NCBI RefSeq assembly: GCF_000739695.1
Contig: NZ_BBIO01000001.1
Coordinates: forward strand, 310,001 to 374,000
DNA from: Tepidicaulis marinus
GTDB lineage: Bacteria > Pseudomonadota > Alphaproteobacteria > Parvibaculales > Parvibaculaceae
Reading direction: 5' to 3'
Length of the DNA: 64,000 nt
The translations under genes were made by a program, and so were the position numbers. Under the pieces are notes generated by a model, which was given only the letters and a program-made list of their open reading frames with translations, was not told the origin of the DNA and did not search any database. Shown here in pieces: positions 40,375-48,699 of this stretch (positions are counted from its first letter, which is position 1; the number at the start of each line of letters is the position of its first letter).

Positions 40375-41007
40375 TTAACTTGCCTCGCCGTCCTCTTCCT
40401 CGATGAGTTTGTTCATCCGCTGGGCCATGGCGGAGGGCGCGGTGCCGGGGCCGAAATGGGTGAGGAAGCCGCCATCCGGCCCCATGAAATAGATTACCGA
40501 GGAATGGTCCATCGTATACTCGGCGGAGGAGTTTTCATCTTCCACTTTGGCATAATAGACCCGGTAGGCCTTGGCCGCGGCGGCGATCTCTTCCGGCGTA
40601 CCGGTGAGCCCCACAAGGCGGGAGTGGAAATGGCCGACATATTGGGCAAGCGCCTCCGGCGTGTCGCGCTCCGGGTCGATGGTGATGAGGAGCGGCTGCA
40701 CCTTCTCGGCATTCTCCCCCATTTCCTCGAGGGCTGCGGACATGGTCTGCAATTCGGTGGGGCAGACATCCGGGCAATAGGTAAAGCCGAAATAGATGAG
40801 CTTGTACTGGCCCGCATAATCCTTCTCGGTGACGCGGTTGCCTTGATGGTCGGTGAGCTCGAAGGGGCCGCCGATCAGCGCGCGGTTCTGCGCCTGCGTA
40901 CTCACGCCATTTTCGGCGGAAGGAAGAAGCGTGCTCAAGGAAAGACCCACCAGCACGGCAGCGACAACCGCAAGAACGATAAGAAGGGTCTTCTGGCTGC
41001 CGGACAT
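40375..41007 (-). CDS. SCO1/SenC family copper chaperone/redox protein
   Basis: 210 residues. An N-terminal membrane anchor (LLIVLAVVAAVLVGLSL) leads to a thioredoxin-like domain in the periplasm. The copper ligands are Cys78 and Cys82 in FTYCPDVCPTE and His168 in YTMDHSSVIYF. SCO proteins deliver copper to the CuA site of cytochrome oxidase or act as thiol reductants. In Rhodobacter the homologue prrC/senC is linked to the RegB/RegA pair, found 2 kb away here. The ATG at 41007 has AAAGGAACAG ahead. Confidence 0.93.
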   Translation of the reverse strand: MSGSQKTLLIVLAVVAAVLVGLSLSTLLPSAENGVSTQAQNRALIGGPFELTDHQGNRVTEKDYAGQYKLIYFGFTYCPDVCPTELQTMSAALEEMGENAEKVQPLLITIDPERDTPEALAQYVGHFHSRLVGLTGTPEEIAAAAKAYRVYYAKVEDENSSAEYTMDHSSVIYFMGPDGGFLTHFGPGTAPSAMAQRMNKLIEEEDGEAS

Positions 41008-41206
41008 GCTCTGTTCCTTTGCTCTTGGGCGCTCTCTTGAACGCTTTCGGCTTATAGATAAACCGGGGCGGGCGGGTTTGGCCAGAGCGGGCGGGGCTGA
41101 AAGGGCCGCGTCATCTGGGCGCGGGGCGGAGATTTTTGCTATTCTGCCGCCTTGAATGCAGTATAGCCGCCGCTCGAGCGAAAAGGCGCGGCTACAAGGA
41201 TTTGTG

Positions 41207-41836
41207 ATGGTGAACGGAAAAAGCAGCAGGAGCCAGGCAAGCATGAGACAGCACGGGGGCGTGAGGCAGGTGTTTTTCGCGGCGCTGACCCTTGCCGCCT
41301 TCATCTTTGCGGCGAGCGGGCCGGCAGAGGCCATTCAGCGCCCCTCCGTCGTCACCCCCGATACCCCTTACATCGAGGCGGTGCGCAAGGGCGATCTCGA
41401 CACGATCAAGGCGGAGCTGACGCGCGGCACGCGCATCGATACGCGCGACAAGCTCGGCCGCCCGGCTCTCGTCGTCGCCATTCTTTTCGGCGAACGGGAT
41501 GTTGCTCATTATCTTCTCGAACAAGGCGCCCGGCCCGATTTGAAAGACAAGACGGGCAACAGCGCGCTCTGCTATATCGCCCAGAGCGGCAATGCGGTGC
41601 TGGGCGAGGCGCTCTTGAAAGCGGGCGCGGACCCGGACCGCACCTGCGCGGAGCGCGAAACGCCGATCATTATCGCCGCCCGCGCCGGTCATGAGGCCCT
41701 CGTCGATCTTCTCATCGAATACAAAGCGGATCTGGAGGCTTCCGATCTGACCGGACGCACGGCCCTGTCGCTTGCAAGAGACAGGCGCCATGCCGGCATC
41801 GTCAAAGCCCTGGAAATGGCAGGGGCTTCCTATTGA
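41207..41836 (+). CDS. Exported ankyrin-repeat protein
   Basis: 209 residues. A signal peptide (VFFAALTLAAFIFAASGPAEA) is followed by five ankyrin-like repeats, e.g. YIEAVRKGDLDTIKAELTRG, GRPALVVAILFGERDVAHYL, GNSALCYIAQSGNAVL, ETPIIIAARAGHEALVDLL and TGRTALSLARDRRHAGIVKAL. It should be a periplasmic protein-binding scaffold; no enzyme motif is seen. The ATG at 41207 has AAGGATTTGTG; 41243 is an alternative that still keeps the signal peptide. It diverges from the SCO1 gene. Confidence 0.85.
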   Translation: MVNGKSSRSQASMRQHGGVRQVFFAALTLAAFIFAASGPAEAIQRPSVVTPDTPYIEAVRKGDLDTIKAELTRGTRIDTRDKLGRPALVVAILFGERDVAHYLLEQGARPDLKDKTGNSALCYIAQSGNAVLGEALLKAGADPDRTCAERETPIIIAARAGHEALVDLLIEYKADLEASDLTGRTALSLARDRRHAGIVKALEMAGASY

Positions 41837-41898
41837 GGATCCATAGCGGCGAAAGACCCTCTGGACAGGGCCTCTCCGGCTGCCTATCTGTCTAATTC

Positions 41899-42987
41899 AT
41901 GAAACAGAACAAACCCTCCGCCCGCCCCTTTTCTGCAGGTACCAGGCGCGGCGCTGCGCAAAAACCGGAAGAGGAACGGGCCACGCACCGGCCCTGGCAC
42001 CATTTGCCGGGCGGCCAGTTCCGCAATCCCGCCGGCAGTCCCGTGCGCAGCCAGGCGCCGGTCAAATGCACGCTGCCGTTTTTCGCGCGCATGGTCCGCC
42101 AAAGCTTCGATAAGGTGGAGGTGCCGGAGGGGCATGTCATTCCCCGCCCGCTCGCGCACCGCGCGCTGTCGGACCATATGGTCAAGCAAGGCGATTTTCT
42201 GACCTGGCTCGGCCATGCCTCGTTTCTCCTGCGCCTCAATGGCAAGGTCATTCTCACCGATCCCTATCTGACACGCTATGCGGGCCCGGCCGGCCTCGGG
42301 CCGAAACGCTATGTGAAAAGCGGCATCGCGATCGGCGATCTGCCGCCTGTCGATTATCTCGTCGTCAGCCACAATCACTATGACCATCTCGACGAGCGCG
42401 CGCTTGCCCGCCTGCCCGGCAAGGAGCGCATGACCGTTATCGTGCCGCTGCGGCTCGGGGAATTTTTCACCGCGCGCGGGTTCAAGAACGTCGTCGAGCT
42501 CGACTGGCACGATGCCTATGACGCCGACGGGCTGACTATCACGGCGCTGCCCGTCGTGCATTGGTCGCGCCGCTCCGGCTTCGACACGAACCGCACGCTC
42601 TGGGCAGGCTTTTCTTTCAAGGCCGAGCGCCATCATGTGTTCTTCGGCGGCGATAGCGCCTATGGCCCGGTCTTCGAGGAAATCGGCAAGGCCTATGGGC
42701 CCTTCGATACGGCGCTGATCGGCATCGGCGCTTATGAGCCGCGCGTCATGATGGCCGCCTCCCATGCCAATCCGGAAGAGGCGGTGGCGATCGGGCGGGA
42801 TATCGGCGCCAAGCGCCTCGTCGGCATGCATTGGGGCACGGTGGTGCTCACAGCCGAGCCGCCCTTCGAGCCGCCGGAGCGGTTTATGAAAGCCGGGCGC
42901 GAGCGCGGCTATACCAATCACGATCTTTGGATCATGGCGATCGGCGAGACGCGCGATCTCTCCGATCCTTGGCCCGCCAATACCTAA
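41899..42987 (+). CDS. Metallo-beta-lactamase fold hydrolase (RomA/NAPE-PLD-like)
   Basis: 362 residues. The metal motif HxHxDH is VVSHNHYDHLDERAL at about 153-167, with later ligands in PVVHWSRRSG, FFGGDSAYGP and GMHWGT. The N-terminal WLGHASFLLRLNGKVILTDPYL is typical of the RomA/NAPE-PLD branch, whose members hydrolyse phosphodiester or lactone bonds. There is no signal peptide. The start at 41899 is ambiguous; the first 60 residues are rich in Arg and Pro. The substrate is unknown. Confidence 0.87.
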   Translation: MKQNKPSARPFSAGTRRGAAQKPEEERATHRPWHHLPGGQFRNPAGSPVRSQAPVKCTLPFFARMVRQSFDKVEVPEGHVIPRPLAHRALSDHMVKQGDFLTWLGHASFLLRLNGKVILTDPYLTRYAGPAGLGPKRYVKSGIAIGDLPPVDYLVVSHNHYDHLDERALARLPGKERMTVIVPLRLGEFFTARGFKNVVELDWHDAYDADGLTITALPVVHWSRRSGFDTNRTLWAGFSFKAERHHVFFGGDSAYGPVFEEIGKAYGPFDTALIGIGAYEPRVMMAASHANPEEAVAIGRDIGAKRLVGMHWGTVVLTAEPPFEPPERFMKAGRERGYTNHDLWIMAIGETRDLSDPWPANT

Positions 42988-43112
42988 ACTCCTCCGGCTT
43001 GATCTGAATGGCTTGATCCGGGCCTTTGCGGTGATTTATCCCGCACGCGCGGGCAGGCGTGTATGCTCGTGCCTCAATGCGGGCAAGCGCGTGGAAGGAA
43101 GAAAGGCCAGCG

Positions 43113-44480
43113 ATGAGCGATCACACCATCACCAGCGATTTCAAGGAGCCGCGCCGTTTCGGTAAAGACCGGATGCGGCGGCTGGGCACGGAAAGCGGCG
43201 TGCGCCTGCAAACCCAGGTGCTCTTGCGCTGGCTGGCGGTGGCCGGCCAGCTTGCCGCCGTGCTTATGGTGGATTTCGCGCTCGGCTTCGATCTGCCGCT
43301 CGGCATGTGCCTCGGGGCGATTGCCGCCTCTGCCTGGCTCAATGTCTTTCTCGCCGTGCGCTATCCCACCACACGGCGTTTGCCGGATGGGCAGGCCGCG
43401 CTTTATTTCGGCTATGACGTTTTGCAGCTCGCGGTGCTTCTCTATTTGACGGGCGGGCTTGCCAATCCCTTCGCGCTGCTCTTTCTCGTGCCGGTGACGA
43501 TCTCGGCAACGACGCTTTCCTTGCGCTCCACCGTCTCGCTCTGGTTTCTGGCGGCGGCGCTGGTCAGTTTCCTCGCCTTCTTCCATCGGCCATTGCCCTG
43601 GCAGGAAGGTGAACCGCTGGTCCTCGATTTTCTTTATATTCTCGGGATCTGGGTGGCGCTCGAACTCGGGCTCGGCTTTATGGCGGTTTATGCCTGGCGG
43701 ATCGCACAGGAATCCAAACGCATGTCCGACGCGCTGACCGCCACGCAATTGGTGCTGGCCCGCGAGCAGCGTCTGTCGGCCATTGACGGGCTTGCCGCGG
43801 CCGCAGCCCATGAGCTTGGCACGCCGCTCGGCACGATCTCGCTTGTGACGAAGGAATTGCAGCGCGGCCTGCCGGATGAAGAACAACTGCGCGAGGACCT
43901 TGCACTTCTCCACAGCCAGGCGGAACGCTGCCGCGATATTCTCTCCCGCCTGACGCGCCAGCCCGATGAGCGCGACGCGCTGCTTGCCCGCCAGCCCGTC
44001 TCGCTGCTTCTGAATGAAATCGTCGATCCCTACCGCGGCTCCGATGTTTCCATTCAAATCGAGCTTGAAGCGGAAGGCGAGACGACCGAGCCCATCGTGC
44101 CGCGCGATCCGGAAATCATGTACGGGCTCGGCAATCTGGTGGAAAACGCCAGCGACTTTGCCGAGGATAAAGTTATCGTCAAAGCGGTCTTTTCCAACGA
44201 GCGCATGCATATCCGCCTGATCGATGACGGGCCGGGTTTCCCCGCCGACATTCTGGAAAAGCTGGGCGAGCCTTACATCACCACGCGCCCGCGCAGCGGC
44301 CTTGCCGATGAACGGGAGGAACATGAGGGCATGGGGCTCGGCTTTTTCATCGCCAAGACCTTTCTGGAGCGCTCGGGCGCCGATGTCAGCATCGCAAATC
44401 GCGGCGACGGGGTGCCGGGCGCGATTGTGACGGTGGAATGGCCGCGCGCCCTGATCGAAGCAGGAAACCGCGGCGATTAA
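43113..44480 (+). CDS. regB: Redox-sensing histidine kinase RegB/PrrB/ActS
   Basis: 455 residues. Six membrane helices span about 35-195, with the quinone-binding heptad GGLANPF at 114-120. The H-box AAAAHELGTPLGTIS puts the phosphorylated His at 233, and the redox-active Cys is Cys273 in SQAERCRDILSRLT. ATP-binding boxes include NLVENASDFA and DDGPGFP, with GMGLGFFIAKTF. It phosphorylates RegA under low oxygen or reduced quinone. The ATG at 43113 has AAAGGCCAGCG. A 9-base direct repeat (GGCTTGATC at 42996 and 43010) lies upstream. Confidence 0.95.
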   Translation: MSDHTITSDFKEPRRFGKDRMRRLGTESGVRLQTQVLLRWLAVAGQLAAVLMVDFALGFDLPLGMCLGAIAASAWLNVFLAVRYPTTRRLPDGQAALYFGYDVLQLAVLLYLTGGLANPFALLFLVPVTISATTLSLRSTVSLWFLAAALVSFLAFFHRPLPWQEGEPLVLDFLYILGIWVALELGLGFMAVYAWRIAQESKRMSDALTATQLVLAREQRLSAIDGLAAAAAHELGTPLGTISLVTKELQRGLPDEEQLREDLALLHSQAERCRDILSRLTRQPDERDALLARQPVSLLLNEIVDPYRGSDVSIQIELEAEGETTEPIVPRDPEIMYGLGNLVENASDFAEDKVIVKAVFSNERMHIRLIDDGPGFPADILEKLGEPYITTRPRSGLADEREEHEGMGLGFFIAKTFLERSGADVSIANRGDGVPGAIVTVEWPRALIEAGNRGD

Positions 44481-44637
44481 TCGGGTGCCGGTCCAAAGGG
44501 TCCCGATTAAGTCTCTGGCCGGCCGCACAAAAGTTGGCGCGGGCGGAAAGAAAGCCTAAATTGTGAGCATGGGCTTTCTTCGGGTGAAGGCCCTGCAGAC
44601 CAGATCAGAATGTCGAGCAGAACGTAAGGAGAGCGCT

Positions 44638-45207
44638 GTGAGCGGAACGGAAACGGCAGGACAGGGCGAGGCGGGCGCGGGCGAAGAGCGCACGCTGTTG
44701 CTCGTTGACGATGACAAGCCGTTTCTCACGAGGCTGAGCCGCGCGATGGAAGGGCGCGGCTTCGAGGTGACGATCGCCGAAACCGTGGCCGACGGCAAGG
44801 CGCTGGCGCGCGCCGGCAAGCCGGCCTATGCGGTGGTGGACCTGCGCCTTGAAGACGGTAACGGGCTCGACGTGGTCATGGCGCTGCATGAAGCCCGGCC
44901 TGATGCGCGCGCCGTGGTGCTGACCGGCTACGGCAATATCGCAACGGCGGTGGCAGCGGTGAAGCTCGGCGCGGTGGATTATCTTGCCAAGCCTGCCGAT
45001 GCCGATCAGGTGGAAGCGGCATTACTCGCCAAAGGCGACGGCATCGCCCCGCCACCGGAAAACCCGATGTCGGCGGACCGGGTGCGCTGGGAACACATCC
45101 AGCGCGTCTATGAGCAGTGCAACCGTAATGTGTCGGAGACCGCGCGCCGTCTCAACATGCACCGGCGGACCTTGCAGCGCATTCTGGCGAAACGCGCGCC
45201 GAAGTAA
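44638..45207 (+). CDS. regA: Redox response regulator RegA/PrrA/ActR
   Basis: 189 residues from a GTG at 44638 with AAGGAG six bases upstream. The receiver domain has the acidic pocket LLVDDDKPF, phospho-acceptor Asp68 in VVDLRLEDG, Thr96 and Lys118 (YLAKPA). A Pro-rich linker (APPPENP) leads to a Fis-type helix-turn-helix, NVSETARRLNMHRRTLQRIL, nearly invariant in RegA. It controls respiration, carbon and nitrogen fixation genes. It is 157 bases after regB on the same strand. Confidence 0.95.
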   Translation: MSGTETAGQGEAGAGEERTLLLVDDDKPFLTRLSRAMEGRGFEVTIAETVADGKALARAGKPAYAVVDLRLEDGNGLDVVMALHEARPDARAVVLTGYGNIATAVAAVKLGAVDYLAKPADADQVEAALLAKGDGIAPPPENPMSADRVRWEHIQRVYEQCNRNVSETARRLNMHRRTLQRILAKRAPK

Positions 45208-45284
45208 GCGGCTTTCTCTTTAGGTTTGTTGCTCGTCTCCACTCGGGTCTAATCCGAGGGGCTATACAGTGCTGCGGGCTTCGT

Positions 45285-45315
45285 GTGGACCCCGGCACGG
45301 GGGCCGGGGTGACAG
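45285..45315 (+). repeat. Intergenic inverted-repeat element, copy 7 (single)
   Basis: GTGGACCCCGGCA...GCCGGGGTGACAG, a full match to the family. It stands alone between the convergent regA and mmcB genes, with no facing partner. Confidence 0.8.
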
Positions 45316-45339
45316 GGAGAGTGCGGGGCGAGGGTGAAG

Positions 45340-45816
45340 TCAAACGCCGCTGTCGATGGCGAGATGAGCGCGGCGGGCGGCGACGCGGGCGAAGAGCAGG
45401 GTGACGGCTTTGCGCCGTGCGGCGGGCAACCGGTCTTCCGGGCTGTCGCGTAAAATCTCCGCGCCGAATTGATCGGCGACGATGAGGCCCGTTTCTTCCG
45501 GCAGCACGTCGCGGGGAAATTCCATCGGCACGGCGAAAAAGAAACGGTCGCAGAAATCGAGATAATCTTCCCATTTCTGATCGGCCCGGAAATCGGTAAG
45601 GCTCGATTTGATTTCAACGGCGATGATCTCGCCTTTGGCGTTGATGCCCGCCACATCGATCCGCCGCCCGGTCTTCAGCGAAAATTCGGTCAGCGGGGCA
45701 AAACCCATATGAATGAGAAGACGGCAAACCCCGCGCTGCACGGCAGCGGCGGTGGGGGATTGGCGCCCGTCGACAATGGCGAAGTCGAGATCTTCCTGTG
45801 TGATCTTGCCGCTCAT
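45340..45816 (-). CDS. mmcB: MmcB family DNA repair protein
   Basis: 158 residues from the ATG at 45816 (MSGKITQEDL). The family pattern is seen: an N-terminal helix with AVQRGVCRLLIHMGFAPLTEF, then a nuclease-like RIDVAGINAKGEIIAVEIKSSLTDFRADQKW (acidic residues plus ExK) and the C-terminal AARRKAVTLLFARVAARRAHL. MmcB was named in Caulobacter as an SOS-regulated repair factor. No LexA site was recognised here. Its start overlaps the stop of the kinase gene by four bases. Confidence 0.9.
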   Translation of the reverse strand: MSGKITQEDLDFAIVDGRQSPTAAAVQRGVCRLLIHMGFAPLTEFSLKTGRRIDVAGINAKGEIIAVEIKSSLTDFRADQKWEDYLDFCDRFFFAVPMEFPRDVLPEETGLIVADQFGAEILRDSPEDRLPAARRKAVTLLFARVAARRAHLAIDSGV

Positions 45817-46721
45817 GCCGTCTCGATCCCGGCTTGATGAAGGCAATGTTCCAAAAGCCCGCGCAGGCGCTGAGCGGTGCGGATATGGGTGGAGGCTTCG
45901 ATGGCATAGGAGGTGAGCGCATCGACCGCTGCGCTAAGATAATAGCGCCGCCGGTCGAGCGCGCCGCCGCCTGCCTTATAGCCGCGGAAAATCGCATCGC
46001 GCCAGTCGGGCCGGATTTCGAAATGCCGCCATTCCGCCTCGCCCCAGCCAAGCCCGCATTCGGCCCAGTCGAGAAGACCGAAACCGGCTTCAGGGTCGTA
46101 GAAGACGTTTTCAAGATGCAGATCGCCGTGGAGAAAAACCGGCGCGGCGGTTTCTTCTTCAAGGCCCTTACCGATCAGATCCGCCATGGCCAGAAGCTCG
46201 GGCGCGGAAAGGCGCGCGCGGGCAAGCTGCAAGAACCGCTGCAAGGGATCGCCGGGCGCAGGCTCGGGCGCAGGCAGCGCGTGAAGGCAGGCAAGGGCGG
46301 CGCCCAGTTCCTCGCCCATTTCATCGGCGCTGCGCCGGGCAAGGGCCTGCGGGTGGGAAAGCGGCAGGCCGGAAAGGCGGTCCATGCGCAGCCAGTGGCC
46401 CAGCGGGCCATGCGGGCCGTTGATCCCGCTCAGACCCCCATGGGCGTGCAGGCGGGGCGCGCGGAACGCATTGGGCAGCGCGGCATCTTGCAGATGGCTA
46501 AGCGCCAGCACCTCGCGCCGGTATACCCCTTCCGCCGCGCCGAGCGCCCGGCCCTGGCCGACGGTTTTCAGTACGCTGCCATCGCCAAGATCGAAAACCG
46601 GCCCGCGCAGGCCCGCGCCGATCACCGGCCAGGGCGGGGCGGGGAGCTTATGGCCGTCTTCCGCCAGTCTTTCGTAAAGGAGGCGGCTGAGCGCATCGGC
46701 TTGGTCGGGGCTGAGGATCAT
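45813..46721 (-). CDS. APH-family small-molecule kinase, second copy
   Basis: 302 residues. It has the phosphotransferase loop VFLHGDLHLENVFYDP and the metal-binding LLDWAECGLG, with an N-terminal nucleotide-binding stretch (VIGAGLRGPVFDLGDGSVLKTV). It resembles fructosamine or choline-type kinases in pattern, but the substrate is unknown. It shares no close similarity by eye with the APH-like protein at 31.6 kb beyond the catalytic loops. It is translationally coupled to mmcB. Confidence 0.85.
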   Translation of the reverse strand: MILSPDQADALSRLLYERLAEDGHKLPAPPWPVIGAGLRGPVFDLGDGSVLKTVGQGRALGAAEGVYRREVLALSHLQDAALPNAFRAPRLHAHGGLSGINGPHGPLGHWLRMDRLSGLPLSHPQALARRSADEMGEELGAALACLHALPAPEPAPGDPLQRFLQLARARLSAPELLAMADLIGKGLEEETAAPVFLHGDLHLENVFYDPEAGFGLLDWAECGLGWGEAEWRHFEIRPDWRDAIFRGYKAGGGALDRRRYYLSAAVDALTSYAIEASTHIRTAQRLRGLLEHCLHQAGIETA

Positions 46722-46762
46722 GGTGCATCTTAAGGAGCGGGCGGGTTCAGGAGCAAGCGGGC

Positions 46763-46792
46763 AAAAAAAGAGCGGCCCGGGGGCCGCTCTTT
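46763..46792 (-). terminator. Terminator of the diiron protein gene
   Basis: AAAGAGCGGCC-cggg-GGCCGCTCTTT stem with a run of A on the plus strand, which is a T-run on the minus strand, 28 bases beyond the stop of the ferritin-like gene. Confidence 0.9.
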
Positions 46793-46819
46793 CGCATCGA
46801 GGGAGGTAAGAGGTGCTGC

Positions 46820-47947
46820 TTACTCGGCAGCGGATACGTTCGAGAGCGCATCGGTGTTCGTGCTGAAGTTGATCGTCTTCAGGTACTTGATACCTTCTTC
46901 GGCGATGTCGTCGCCGACCATCCGGTCGCCTTCATTGCGCAGCTCGTCCATATCCACATAGGTGGCATAGAAGGCTTTCGTGCGGTCGGTGATGATGCCG
47001 GCCTTCAGCAGCGTCTTGATCAGTACGCGGAAGATATTCGTGCCTTCCTTCATCTGCTCGCGGCGGTCGTCGTCCGTCACCGCTTCGATCATTTCCGCCT
47101 GCACGGTTTCCCAGTCGAGGCCGAACTGCGGATAAAGCACTTTCTTCTGCTCGGGGTTCACGAGGTTGAAGAGCAGCGTCTGGAAGCAATGGGCTGCCCA
47201 ATCCTCGATGATCTCCTGTTCTTCCTTGGAAAGTTTCGGGATCGTGCGGTCGGCCCAGATCTTGCCGAATTTGTGGTGGAAGGCTTCGTCCGTCATGACG
47301 AGCTGCGTCAGCTTGACGAGCAGCGGGTCGTTGGAGCGGGTGTAGAGCGAGGCGAAGGCGCCCATGGCAAGGCCTTCGACCAGCATCTGCATGCCGACGA
47401 TCTTTTTATAGACTTCCGGCGCGTTGACGATATCCGTCAGCAGATCGCCCAGCGTCTGGCCGACGGGCAGCGGCTTGCCCCAGCGGGCCTGCACGTAGCG
47501 GGAGAATGCCGTGACGTGACGGGCTTCTTCGCGCGTCTGGTTGGCGGCATATTCCTGTGCGCCCGGATCGCGCAGAATGTGGCAGAGGCTCGCGGAAAGG
47601 TTCAGCGCGCCTTGCTCGCCATGCAGAATGGCGGAAAGCATCCAGCGGGCGCTTTCGTTGGCGAAGCGGATTTTCTCTTTTTCGGAGAGCTTCTGGAAAC
47701 AGGGCAGGCGGAGCTCGACGATGAACTCTTCCGGCATGATCATCTCGTTCTCCATGTCGAAGGACTCGGAGAAGTCGATATATTTCTCGTCCAGCGGATC
47801 CCAGAAATGGTCATGGGTCGCGGAAATGATCTTGTCGAACGCCGTCGAACGCGCACCGTAGCGCTCGACATCCATCATGGCCGGAAAATCATCCGGCGCG
47901 ACGGCATCATAAGCTTCGTCTTTGGTGATCTGACGAATGTCGGTCAT
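46820..47947 (-). CDS. Ferritin-like (R2/AurF-type) diiron protein
   Basis: 375 residues. Two helix pairs carry a complete diiron ligand set: Glu111 (ILHGEQGAL), Glu141-x-x-His144 (EEARHVTAF), Glu191 (LVEGLAMGA) and Glu221-x-x-His224 (DEAFHHKFG). This is the pattern of R2-like oxidases and AurF N-oxygenases rather than storage ferritins. An oxygenase or oxidase role is likely, but I cannot name the substrate. It diverges from an RND exporter gene over 752 bases. A perfect TTGACA -35 lies upstream at 48076-48081. CTGGAGGACTAA precedes the ATG. Confidence 0.8.
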   Translation of the reverse strand: MTDIRQITKDEAYDAVAPDDFPAMMDVERYGARSTAFDKIISATHDHFWDPLDEKYIDFSESFDMENEMIMPEEFIVELRLPCFQKLSEKEKIRFANESARWMLSAILHGEQGALNLSASLCHILRDPGAQEYAANQTREEARHVTAFSRYVQARWGKPLPVGQTLGDLLTDIVNAPEVYKKIVGMQMLVEGLAMGAFASLYTRSNDPLLVKLTQLVMTDEAFHHKFGKIWADRTIPKLSKEEQEIIEDWAAHCFQTLLFNLVNPEQKKVLYPQFGLDWETVQAEMIEAVTDDDRREQMKEGTNIFRVLIKTLLKAGIITDRTKAFYATYVDMDELRNEGDRMVGDDIAEEGIKYLKTINFSTNTDALSNVSAAE

Positions 47948-48111
47948 TTAGTCCTCCAGAAGCGGCACAATGGCAGAGCGTCCGGTTGTCCCGGCGTCTT
48001 TGCCCGATTGAACGCAAAAGCGCGCCCGGCCCTTGATCAGGCCTTCAAAGGCTACGCCGTCGTTCCCTACCAGATTGTCAAGATAGGGGGCGGGAGGGGC
48101 GCTTTCAAGCT

Positions 48112-48135
48112 AAAAATGACGGTTGTGTCATTTTT
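48112..48135. promoter_or_regulatory. Perfect inverted repeat, candidate operator
   Basis: AAAAATGAC-ggttgt-GTCATTTTT: 9-bp perfect arms, 6-base spacer. The AT-rich palindrome between divergent genes looks like a dimeric repressor site; its factor is unknown. Confidence 0.55.
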
Positions 48136-48274
48136 CTATTAAGCATAGTTATCGTAAGCTTATCAAAGCTGGGTGAAGAGGCAGAAGGTGCCGCCGGCGG
48201 CTTTCACGGGGCAAATTGGTTAAAATTGAAGCAATCGGAGGGCGGGGGAGATGGCCCGGGCGGCGGCGGCGGCG

Positions 48275-48314
48275 AAAGGGACGGTAAACGGCCTGCGGCG
48301 CAGCGTCCCTTTTT
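48275..48314 (+). terminator. Orphan terminator-like hairpin
   Basis: AAAGGGACG pairs with CGTCCCTTT (48275-48283 with 48304-48312) over a 20-base loop, with TTTTT immediately after. No gene lies upstream on this strand, so it may end a small RNA or attenuate the exporter mRNA. Confidence 0.5.
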
Positions 48315-48699
48315 GTGTGCGCGGCGTTACATTTCCCAAAAAACTGTGCTATCGAGCGTCAGGTTGGGCGAAAACTGCAAGCCAATTCAGGCGCCATAAT
48401 GTTAGTCTGCCCAGCCGGGGACGTAAAAAGAAGAACCGGAGAACCGGCAAGCGGGAACAAACATGGGAGGGGGTCCGACTGTTGCGTATGCGACTGGCGT
48501 AGCACCTAATTGGATCAGGAAAGAGGCCTGTCTATCAGGACAATCTGACCCGGTCATACCCCCCAAAGTTTGATGACCAACCCCGTGCTTGATGCGTGGA
48601 CGGATGATCCCTCCTTGCATGAAGCTGCGGGTCGCGGGAGCGTTGATAAGTAAATAAGGGGGCCGCACAAGTGCGCGGCTTAGGAAACGGGATAGGTCC

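Larger units (their letters stand above)
47948..48699. other. 752-base divergent intergenic region
   Basis: No convincing gene. Contents: a minus-strand -35 TTGACA (48076-48081) with a weak -10 for the diiron gene; a perfect inverted repeat at 48112-48135; a plus-strand terminator-like hairpin at 48275-48314; a GCCGC/GCGGC hairpin near 48662-48679; and the exporter ribosome site. Such a length is unusual in this compact window and suggests regulation or an unannotated transcript. Confidence 0.6.

Noticed and set aside
45813-46721. Antibiotic resistance gene
   Set aside because: The APH fold alone does not show resistance; the coupling to mmcB and lack of mobile context argue against it.
48251-48502. 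83-codon frame in the divergent gap
   Set aside because: A terminator-like hairpin lies within it and the peptide has an Ala-run and no family features.
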